This document shows positions 5,898-16,527 of a DNA stretch of 19,833 nucleotides, piece by piece. The position numbers were made by a program, and so were the translations under genes. Below the pieces are notes generated by a model. That model was not told the DNA's origin. It did not search any database and was given only the letters and a program-made list of their open reading frames with translations. Position 1 is the first letter of the stretch. Every line of letters starts with the position of its first letter. The DNA comes from Prevotellaceae bacterium UBA1786 (lineage in GTDB: Bacteria > Bacteroidota > Bacteroidia > Bacteroidales > Bacteroidaceae), in assembly GCA_002314525.1 (NCBI GenBank), contig DCGE01000197.1, positions 1 to 19,833 on the forward strand, given 5' to 3'.

Positions 5898-7571
5898 CTA
5901 CCTTATCCACTGTTCCGGGTTGAGACGGGTACTTTCCTTGTGAAGTTGGAAGTGGAGGACTGTATCGCCATTGGAGTTGCGTCCGACTTTACCGAGCGTC
6001 TGGCCCGTGGCTACCTTCTTGCCTTTCGAAACAGATACTGCTGAGAGTCCGCTATATACTGAGATATAGCTTCCGTGACGTAGCATGATGTAGTAGTTCG
6101 TTCCGTACTTGAATACTGATGACACCTCACCATCGAATACCGCACGTGCCATTGCACCGTCCTTGCCTTTGATGTCGATGCCTTTGTTGTCAAGGGTGAC
6201 ATTCTTCAGTCCTTCAACATTGTATCGGCCGAAATGGCGCAGGATGACATAACTGCCAGTGATCGGTATTGGAAGCCGGCCCTTGTTGGCTGTGAAGTTT
6301 GATGAGAGTTTATAGTCACTGTCGTTAGCCTTCCAGGCATCGATCTTTGCCATCTCCTCCCTCTCAACCTCTTTGACCTTATCCATGTCCTTGCCAGCCT
6401 TCTTGATGTTCTTGTCGGCCTTCTTGATCTCGTCTTCAGCCTTCTTGATCTCGTCCTTGGCAGAAGATATGGTTTTCTTGGCTTCCTTACGAGCATCCTC
6501 GTCCTCGCTCTCCTTACGAAGCTTCTCGGCAGCTGCAATTCGTTCGGCAGCGGCCTTCTTCGCCGCTTCGGCACGCTCTTTCGCTGCCTGGGCTTCAGCT
6601 ATCTGGCGCTCCTTCTCCTTTCGTGCGGCTTCAGCAGCTTGGCGAGCAGCCTCCTCACGAGCCTTTTTCTCAGCCGCAGCCTTGCGTGCAGCCTCGACCT
6701 CACGCTGGATGGCAGCCTCGAGCTCGCGATCGAGCGCGGCTTCCTTGGCCTTGTAGGTCTCTATCTGTTTCTGTACGCGTGAGAGGTTCTTGTTGAGATA
6801 TTCCACCTTCTTCTGGCAGTTTTCCTTGAGGTTGATGAGCGCCTCCTGTTTCTGTCTGACCTTGATGCGGTTGAGCACCATCTGTGTCTTGAGGTTGAGC
6901 AGGTCGTTTTGTTTCTGCTGCATCTGGAACTGCTGCCTGCGAATCATCTTCCCCTGGATGAGTTGGTATGTAGAGTATTCGCGGAGATAACGCAGACGGC
7001 GAATCAGCTGAGTGAAATTCTGAGACGAGAATATGAACATCAGGTCGTTCTGTGCACTTCGGTTCTTCTGCAGGTAGCGCATGGATTCCGCATACTTCTC
7101 CTTGCGTTCTGCCAGATCGGCCTTGATACGTCGTATTTCGTTGTTCAGGGTGTTGATGCGGAACATCACCGACTGGATTGACCGGTTGATGGAATCGATG
7201 TTGAACTGTGTTTGCTTGATGGAACCTGATATGATGATCACACTGTCGAGGTTGACCTGGATGGAACGTGCAATGTTCTTCTCCTGACGTTGTGACTGCT
7301 CGCGCTGACGTTTGGTGGCAGTCTGCTGCTGCTTGATCTTGTCTGTTTCGCTGACTTGCTTCGTCTTGCCGGTCGTTGACTTACGGGTTGAGGTCGTAGT
7401 CTTCTTCGATGTGGTGGATTTCTTTGTTGAAGTGGTCTTGGTGGTTGTTGTCTTCTTTCGGGTCTGTGCTTGTACGGAACAATAGTCCATATCAATCGAC
7501 ATGGCTGAAAGGACGAACAGCAATCCGGCTAAGGCCAGACGCAGGATGATGTTGTCGGTACGTCTGGTCAT
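5898..7571 (-). CDS. EnvC-like murein hydrolase activator with degenerate LytM (M23) domain
   Basis: This is a 557-residue secreted protein with a signal peptide to about residue 36 (ending SVQAQ), a Thr/Lys/Ser-rich stretch (37-75), a long coiled coil and charged Ala/Glu/Lys helix (about 80-415), and a C-terminal LytM/M23 domain (about 445-557). Active M23 enzymes use HxxxD, a YxHL His and HxH. Here the first reads N462-KGI-D466, the second YSGL (Gly at 508), and the third V538-L-H540, so several zinc or catalytic residues are missing. That matches the EnvC class, which activates cell-wall amidases during division instead of cutting peptidoglycan itself. Its ATG overlaps the stop of the DUF4292 gene (ATGA at 7571-7568), and prfB follows 40 bp later. 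Confidence 0.88.
   Translation of the reverse strand: MTRRTDNIILRLALAGLLFVLSAMSIDMDYCSVQAQTRKKTTTTKTTSTKKSTTSKKTTTSTRKSTTGKTKQVSETDKIKQQQTATKRQREQSQRQEKNIARSIQVNLDSVIIISGSIKQTQFNIDSINRSIQSVMFRINTLNNEIRRIKADLAERKEKYAESMRYLQKNRSAQNDLMFIFSSQNFTQLIRRLRYLREYSTYQLIQGKMIRRQQFQMQQKQNDLLNLKTQMVLNRIKVRQKQEALINLKENCQKKVEYLNKNLSRVQKQIETYKAKEAALDRELEAAIQREVEAARKAAAEKKAREEAARQAAEAARKEKERQIAEAQAAKERAEAAKKAAAERIAAAEKLRKESEDEDARKEAKKTISSAKDEIKKAEDEIKKADKNIKKAGKDMDKVKEVEREEMAKIDAWKANDSDYKLSSNFTANKGRLPIPITGSYVILRHFGRYNVEGLKNVTLDNKGIDIKGKDGAMARAVFDGEVSSVFKYGTNYYIMLRHGSYISVYSGLSAVSVSKGKKVATGQTLGKVGRNSNGDTVLHFQLHKESTRLNPEQWIR
6400..6462 (+). repeat. Three degenerate 21-bp tandem repeats inside the EnvC-like gene
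   Basis: TTCTTGAT starts at 6400, 6421 and 6442, giving three 21-bp units. They encode a seven-residue helical repeat (variants of K-A-x-x-x-I-K) in the charged helix before the LytM domain. Because 21 bp is a whole number of codons, copy-number change would lengthen or shorten the helix without a frameshift. Confidence 0.6.
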
Positions 7572-8413
7572 TGTTTCATCAGGTTGTTGAATAACTTTTC
7601 GAAATCCATCTTTTCATAACCGTTAGGCACGGTTGTCGAGAGTTCCCAGTCAGAGTTGTTCTTGATAGAACTCAACTCAAGTTTGATGGAAGTAATCCTG
7701 CTGCCATCAGTGAAGGAAAGACTGATTTCCTTTGGAAACTGCTTCTTCAAGAACATGGAGAAATCACCATAGTCGAACCAAAGTCTGAACCGTTTGTCCT
7801 GTGTGCCGGTTATCTCGGTCTTTGATATCAGACCCGACTTATCGGATACGAACATGTAGGAAAGCATGTCGTCAGCATACGAGATGTTGACATTGTCGTT
7901 TTCGGGTACGAAAATGAATGACTTAGGGTCGGGTTTGGTAGCGCCCGGTTCGAACAGTTCGTGCCAGAACAGGGCCTGAAGACTGCTGAACGATACATTG
8001 GCCTTCCGGAGGAATGAGACCTGTGAGTAAGGTACGCGACCATATTGTTTTTTGACCCTGACGACAACAACGACTTCGGACTTAGTGAAAACCAGTTTGC
8101 CGAGTTCCATGATGCCGAGCAGTGGGTCGACGAGTGAAATCTGAATGCCTTCGTCTTTCCTCATCCTGAGTGTTCCGCTGGTTGACATGCTCTCATCACC
8201 GAGTGAGAGTGTTGCGTGTACTTTTGCGACGAGATTATCGGCACTTGATGTGTATGACCACACCTTGTCAAAATGTTCGCCGGCAGCATCTGCATCCATT
8301 GCCATGGAGGTAGTGGCTGTGCCTGATGTCGTTTCGGAACTGCCTTTCTTATGCTTTCCACAGGAAGACAGTATGGTTGTCAGTACCAGTAATATGACGA
8401 GGTATCTTTTCAT
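7568..8413 (-). CDS. DUF4292-family lipoprotein
   Basis: This 281-residue protein begins MKRYLVILLVLTTILSSCG, a lipoprotein signal with lipobox LSSC, so Cys18 is the likely lipidated residue. The mature part is mostly beta-strand-like, without membrane segments. Its position between a TPR lipid-envelope protein and an EnvC-like M23 protein, downstream of dut, is the usual setting of the Bacteroidetes DUF4292 family, which is the main basis for the name. I recall DUF4292 as related to the LolA/LolB fold, which would suggest handling of lipoproteins or lipid at the outer membrane, but I cannot confirm that here. Both ends overlap neighbours by ATGA (8413-8410 and 7571-7568), indicating tight translational coupling. 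Confidence 0.78.
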   Translation of the reverse strand: MKRYLVILLVLTTILSSCGKHKKGSSETTSGTATTSMAMDADAAGEHFDKVWSYTSSADNLVAKVHATLSLGDESMSTSGTLRMRKDEGIQISLVDPLLGIMELGKLVFTKSEVVVVVRVKKQYGRVPYSQVSFLRKANVSFSSLQALFWHELFEPGATKPDPKSFIFVPENDNVNISYADDMLSYMFVSDKSGLISKTEITGTQDKRFRLWFDYGDFSMFLKKQFPKEISLSFTDGSRITSIKLELSSIKNNSDWELSTTVPNGYEKMDFEKLFNNLMKQ

Positions 8414-10179
8414 TCTATGTATTTACGTTTTTTGATTTTCTTTTCGATGATGGCCTGACGTTCGTTGTCGAGTGACAGGGCTTTCTGCCAGAATTCCACC
8501 GCCTTGTCGGTAAGTCCGCATTTGCTGTAGATATCTCCTGCGTGTTCAAAGATATTCGCACTGGAGGAATCGACGGTGTCGCTGAGCATGATGTTGACGG
8601 CGCTGTCGATATACTGACGGGCTTCCTTATATTTCTTCTGCTGGAAGAGAATCCACGCATACGTGTCGATGTAGGTGTAGTTGGCACTGTCTTTCTGGAG
8701 TGACAGAGCACTCATGCGTTCTGCCCGGTCGAGGTCTTTACGGATGAGCGACAGATAGTAGGCGTAGTTGTTGAGCACCATTGGGTCCTCAGGACGATAG
8801 ACGAGACAGGTATCGTAATATAGGAATGCGTTCCTGTCATCATCCATCTGGTGGTAGGCATCTCCGAGGATGCTGTATGAGTTGGTTATGATTTCAAGTA
8901 TCTTGGTATCCTTGAAACGTGAAACCAGTGACTTCAGGACTTCAATGGATTTCGGATAGTCTTTCTTCTGGAATTGGGCAATGCCGAGATAGTAGTAGAA
9001 CACAGGGTCGTCGATTCCGTATTCGACGGCAGGAGTACAGACTTTGATTATCTCATCGTGGTCGTTGTCTTCAACAGCGTATTGCAGAAGCAGCGAACGT
9101 GCTGCCGAGTGTTCAGGATCGATGGCTATCATCTTTTCGGCTGCTGAACGTATCTCAGAGACATCGGCCTTGCTTGTAACCATGTAGCGTAGAGCCAGTT
9201 CACACATTTCGGCATCAAGCTGGGGGGCTGACAGTGTCTTTCTGAAGATATTCATCAGGTCTGTAGTATCGCTCTGCGATTGGATGTTCCGAATGACGAT
9301 GTTGTTCATGATGGCAAAGCGTCGCTCAGGGTCAATCTTGGGTGCGGTGATGACCTTCTCAAGTTGAAGATTGTAGAGCGAGTCCTGGCTTGTCACTTTA
9401 TAGTATTCAGCCATGGAAAGCATCAGGTTGATGTTTTCAGGGTCTTCCTGAGCTACCTGTCCATAGACATTGAAAGCCTCTTCGGTCTTGCCGTCTTCCA
9501 TGAGCAGGTCACCGATGAGAACACGGTATCTGAGGTCGTTGGGATATTCGTCGGCAAGAGCCACCATTTCCTTGTAGGCGCTCTTCTCGTCTTTCATCAC
9601 GATATATGTACGGAACTTTTCAAGACTCAGCTGCTCGCTTTTTCCGTCAATGTTTTCGATCTTGTCAAGGGTCTTGATTACGTTCTTCCAGTCCTGTTTG
9701 GTGCTGTAGAGACTCTCAAGCATGGCCAGCACATCCGTCTTTCCCGGATATTTGACCGACATGTCCTCAAGGACTCCGATGGCATCATCGATACGATTGG
9801 ACTGGGCGTACAGTTTGACCAGAGCATCACGATACCAGTAATTCTCGGGAGCATAATCGATGGCACGCTTCATCAGGTCGATTGCGATACTGTCTTTCCG
9901 GAGCTGTATGTAGGCAAAGGCCAGTTCGTACATTGTCGGCGGACTGTATGGGTTGAGTTCCAGACTATGTGTCAACAATTCGAATGACGCATCTTGATTG
10001 CCGAGTAATTGCTGTCGGTGGGCTTCGAGGAAAAACTCATCGGCCTTGAGTCGAAGTGTATCAGGGATTGTCTCCTGACAATATGCAGAAGTAGTTCTTC
10101 CAAATGAAGGAAGAACCATTACCGTCAGCAGAATAACCCTGAACGACGCAACCAATGATCTGAATGAGGTTCTCAACAT
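8410..10179 (-). CDS. Secreted TPR-repeat protein
   Basis: This 589-residue protein has an N-terminal signal or anchor (VILLTVMVLPSFG, about residues 15-27) and is otherwise nearly all helical TPR repeats. Typical 34-residue units with the W/Y-A/G-A-P spacing are clear at ASFELLTHSLELNPYSP, IAIDLMKRAIDYAPENYWY, AFNVYGQVAQEDPENINL, YPKSIEVLKSLV and AFLYYDTCLVYRPEDP, the last followed by VLNNYAYYL. TPR proteins are scaffolds for protein contacts; the partner is unknown, but the conserved neighbours (DUF4292 lipoprotein, EnvC-like protein) point to envelope assembly. It starts 7 nt after dut and overlaps the DUF4292 start by 4 nt. Confidence 0.85.
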   Translation of the reverse strand: MLRTSFRSLVASFRVILLTVMVLPSFGRTTSAYCQETIPDTLRLKADEFFLEAHRQQLLGNQDASFELLTHSLELNPYSPPTMYELAFAYIQLRKDSIAIDLMKRAIDYAPENYWYRDALVKLYAQSNRIDDAIGVLEDMSVKYPGKTDVLAMLESLYSTKQDWKNVIKTLDKIENIDGKSEQLSLEKFRTYIVMKDEKSAYKEMVALADEYPNDLRYRVLIGDLLMEDGKTEEAFNVYGQVAQEDPENINLMLSMAEYYKVTSQDSLYNLQLEKVITAPKIDPERRFAIMNNIVIRNIQSQSDTTDLMNIFRKTLSAPQLDAEMCELALRYMVTSKADVSEIRSAAEKMIAIDPEHSAARSLLLQYAVEDNDHDEIIKVCTPAVEYGIDDPVFYYYLGIAQFQKKDYPKSIEVLKSLVSRFKDTKILEIITNSYSILGDAYHQMDDDRNAFLYYDTCLVYRPEDPMVLNNYAYYLSLIRKDLDRAERMSALSLQKDSANYTYIDTYAWILFQQKKYKEARQYIDSAVNIMLSDTVDSSSANIFEHAGDIYSKCGLTDKAVEFWQKALSLDNERQAIIEKKIKKRKYIE

Positions 10180-10186
10180 GTTCTCT

Positions 10187-10621
10187 CTACTTTACGCCGC
10201 TATGACCGAAACCACCGGCACCTCGGTCTGTATCGTCAAGCGTTTCAACTTCGTTCCACTGTGCTGTTTCATGGCGTGCAATAACCATCTGTGCGATTCG
10301 TTCTCCGTCATTGACAATGAATGTCTCGCCTGACAGGTTGATGAGTATTACACCTATCTCTCCTCGGTAGTCGGCATCTACGGTACCGGGAGCATTGAGG
10401 ACAGTGATGCCTTTCTTGATGGCGAGTCCGCTGCGTGGTCGTATCTGTGCCTCATAGCCGGCAGGAAGACTGATGAAGAGTCCTGTAGGTATGATTTTGC
10501 GTTCCATCGGTGCCAAAGAAACTGCGCTGTCAAGATTGGCACGGAGATCCATACCAGCCGACAGTGCAGTAGCATATTGGGGCAGGTCATGATGTGACCT
10601 GTTGATAATATTTATTGTCAT
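10187..10621 (-). CDS. dut: dUTP diphosphatase (trimeric dUTPase)
   Basis: This enzyme hydrolyses dUTP to dUMP and pyrophosphate, keeping uracil out of DNA and supplying dUMP for thymidylate synthesis. The 144-residue length is normal for the homotrimeric family and all five motifs are present: AGMDLRA (1), PRSGLA (2), [17 protein letters not shown] (3), GERIAQMVI (4) and the mobile C-terminal [10 protein letters not shown] (5). The gene heads the operon that continues with the TPR protein 7 nt downstream. A good promoter (10660-10691) and a 12-bp-arm inverted repeat that includes the ATG lie just upstream. Confidence 0.97.
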   Translation of the reverse strand: MTINIINRSHHDLPQYATALSAGMDLRANLDSAVSLAPMERKIIPTGLFISLPAGYEAQIRPRSGLAIKKGITVLNAPGTVDADYRGEIGVILINLSGETFIVNDGERIAQMVIARHETAQWNEVETLDDTDRGAGGFGHSGVK

Positions 10622-10666
10622 ATTTGCAGATCAATTATGGTTTATACCAAATCAATCTGCAAATAT
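10620..10666. promoter_or_regulatory. 12-bp-arm inverted repeat spanning dut start codon and -7 element
   Basis: ATATTTGCAGAT at 10620-10631 and ATCTGCAAATAT at 10655-10666 are perfect inverse copies separated by 23 bp. One arm covers seven of the eight bases of the -7 promoter element (10660-10667), the other the first two bases of the dut ATG. Transcription from that promoter would begin at about 10653, inside the distal arm, so an RNA hairpin of both full arms is unlikely; a DNA operator with two half-sites fits better. The regulator is unknown. Confidence 0.5.
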
Positions 10667-10691
10667 AGTATATTTCGCCAACTTTGCCAAA
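10660..10691 (-). promoter_or_regulatory. Bacteroidetes promoter of the dut operon (TTTG-N20-TATATTTG)
   Basis: On the minus strand TTTG (10691-10688), a 20-nt spacer and TATATTTG (10667-10660) followed by CAG match the Bacteroidetes -33/-7 consensus. The spacing is the same as in the candidate at 1351-1382. The start site would be near 10653, about 32 nt before the dut ATG. It is the best promoter in the window. Confidence 0.65.
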
Positions 10692-10730
10692 TTTTTTTGA
10701 TGGTCGTTGGTGTTAAGAATATTGACAAAG

Positions 10731-12921
10731 TCAAAAGAAACACATAGTCTTCTCGTTGGTGAAGACTGGAATATGTTCAAGTGTTATCGGCATAGTGATG
10801 TACTGGCCGCCTTTGTATGCTTTCCCATTCCAGCAGTCATACCACATTCTGCCGGATTTCGGCAGATAGACTTTTACATCATGCTCAGAACCTGTTACAG
10901 GACATACAAGGTAGTTATGCCCAAACATATATTCAGTGTCCTGACGCAGAGCTTCCTCGTCATCTGGGAAGTCAAATAGGAGCGGACGCATGAGGGTGTA
11001 GTTGCCGGAAGAAACAAGATCTGCTTCCTTAATAATATATGGTAACAACTTGTGACGAAGACGGATTGCTTCAACGAACAGACGGTAGGTCTCAGGAGAG
11101 TAGTTCCATGGTTCGGTATTGCTCATGTATCCGTGTACACGCATGAGAGGCAGAAATACTGAGGTCTGAATCCAGCGAATCATGCGTTCCTGATATGCCT
11201 TGTCTGTATATTGATCGCCCGGACGGAAGAAACCGCCTGCGTCGTAGGTCCACCAAGGAATGCCTGTTGACATGAGACCGAGTCCTCCGCAGATTTGGCG
11301 GCGCAACGTCTCCCAGTCATTGCCTACATCACCCGACCACATGGCAGCCCCATAGCGCTGGATGCCAGTGAAGGCACTGCGGGTAAGTATGAACGACTGA
11401 TGATCTTTGCCTTTTGCATCGACAAGACCTTCATAGACAGTCTTGTTGACCATAAGAGGATAGATATTCCTCACCCATTCACCGGAAAGCCGTCCACCAG
11501 CCACCTTACGACCGACGAGGTCGTCGTTCTCAGGTTCGGTGGCATCCTGCCACCAGCAGTCGATATTAGTAGGAAGGAGGCGTTCACGGAAGTTCTTCCA
11601 ATAGAACTTGGTGGCTTCAGGATTGAAGAAGTCAATCCAGTCGGTACCGTCGATATAGTAGTTGTTTGCCAAGGCCTGCTTGCCTACTGTGGAATTTTTG
11701 TCAATCTTAGACCATACGGAAAGCATCAACTTGACATTCATGTTGTGGAGGGTATCCATCATAAGTGCTGGATTAGGATAGAAATCCTCGTCGAACTGCA
11801 TGGCGTTCCATCCGTGCTTTCCCCACCACTGCCAATCCTGCACAATTACATCGAGAGGGATGTTCTCTTTTTGAAAACGACGGGCTGTTGAAAGAATCTC
11901 ATCCTGACTGTGGAATCTCTCACGGCAGTGAATGTAGCCTAAGGCATAGTGAGGCATAGATGGAACTTTGCCTGTCAGATTACGATAGGTATTGACTATA
12001 TCGTCGGCACTGCCCACAAAGACTGTGAAATCCACACATTCAGCGACAGGCGAACGGAAGGTAGTGACTTCATCAACCTTATCCCAGTAGAGAACAGGTT
12101 TATCACCCCAAGAACCCTGAACGCGTACTTTATGCGTACCTTTGGAAAGATGTGTGATGAGTGAAGTCGTAGGTGGAAGCCATGTGTTATTGACATCAAC
12201 GATGACTTTGTCGTCAATGGAGAGCCAGTGTTTACGTGCCATCTGCTGACCGACATCGAGAAGAATCGTGTAGTCGCCATCGGCATCAATCTGGATGTCA
12301 GTCCCGAAGGTGTTGCTCCTGCGTACTTCACGTCGGTTTCCGGTGGTGGAAGTGGCATTGACGACTTCCGTCTTCTGTTCTCCCTCATTGACAGATTCCA
12401 ATTTTGCCGAATTGCTGCACGGATTGAATTCCGTCATGCCGTAGTTGTTCCAGAGAATCGCATAGCCATTGCTCGACATCAACATCGGAATGGATATCTG
12501 TGTGTTGACCTGAGTCAGACGGCGAGTGAGTCCCTTGACATCGGAATATCCGTCCTGGAACTGACCTAAGCCATATTGGTGGTCTTTTCGTTTCAGCGGA
12601 GACGTGAACGACATCTCAGCTATCTTGCACGGCTCGCCTTGTACTGTTGATGGAGTCAGAGAGATTGAGGTGGTGCGGAACACTACCTTACCCTTTGAGT
12701 CTTTGACGGATACTGAATTGTCCTTCTTGCTGGCAGAGACCTTCATGTTCATCTTTCCCGAATACTGAGAATTGTTTACATAGACGTATTCAGGCAACTT
12801 GGAAACGGCAGGCTTGCCGTACTGAATCCTCACTGCGTTACTGGCAAGAGGAGTCACCTTGATTTCCTGGGCGAAGGCACTTACAGCCAACAGCCAACAG
12901 CCAACAGCCAACAGCTTTTTT

Positions 12922-12929
<8 letters not shown>
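10731..12929 (-). CDS. Secreted GH31 alpha-glycosidase (alpha-xylosidase/alpha-glucosidase type), C-terminally short
   Basis: This 732-residue family 31 glycoside hydrolase has a signal peptide at residues 1-20 (ending SAFAQ), an N-terminal beta domain, a PA14-like insert at about 195-300, and the catalytic barrel at about 320-640. The nucleophile Asp462 lies in WWQDATEPE and the acid/base Asp534 in WSGDVGNDWETL. The layout with PA14 recalls the Bacteroides alpha-xylosidases that strip xyloglucan side chains, so alpha-xylosidase is the favoured but unproven activity. The protein stops about 10 residues after LEHIPVF, where homologues continue into a further beta-sandwich, so it lacks that domain. 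The start overlaps the GH3 stop by 8 nt. A perfect 7-bp repeat array and an A8 run lie in the signal-peptide codons. Confidence 0.88.
12883..12915 (+). repeat. Perfect 7-bp tandem array (ACAGCCA)4.7 in GH31 signal peptide
   Basis: Four perfect ACAGCCA units (12883-12910) plus five more bases are followed by T8 (12916-12923). On the coding strand the array is (CTGTTGG)n directly after codon 5 and encodes the hydrophobic core LLAVGCWLLAV of the signal peptide. Loss or gain of one unit puts the gene out of frame, with stops after codon 13 or about codon 29 respectively. Confidence 0.95.
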
Positions 12930-16460
<3,531 letters not shown>

Positions 16461-16479
16461 TTAAGAATATGATGTAAAT

Positions 16480-16514
16480 AAAAAACAGTCCCCCCTACTG
16501 ACGAGGGAGGACTG
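16480..16514 (-). terminator. Rho-independent terminator after the GH43 gene
   Basis: Read on the minus strand, CAGTCC-T-CCC, a nine-base loop, then GGG-G-GGACTG form a hairpin (16514-16486) with one mismatch, followed directly by six T (16485-16480). It lies 14 bp after the GH43 stop and 26 bp before the esterase start. It would end or attenuate the transcript between two genes of the same cluster. Confidence 0.8.
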
Positions 16515-16527
16515 CATTAGGTATTTT

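Noticed and set aside
9280..9987. Long open frame on the plus strand (235 codons) opposite the TPR gene
   Set aside because: It lies fully antisense to a convincing TPR protein, has no recognisable domain, and is explained by the codon use of the real gene.
10692..10730. Terminator after the GH31 gene
   Set aside because: There is a TGAC/GTCA palindrome and an A/T run, but no G/C-rich stem directly followed by T residues on the minus strand.
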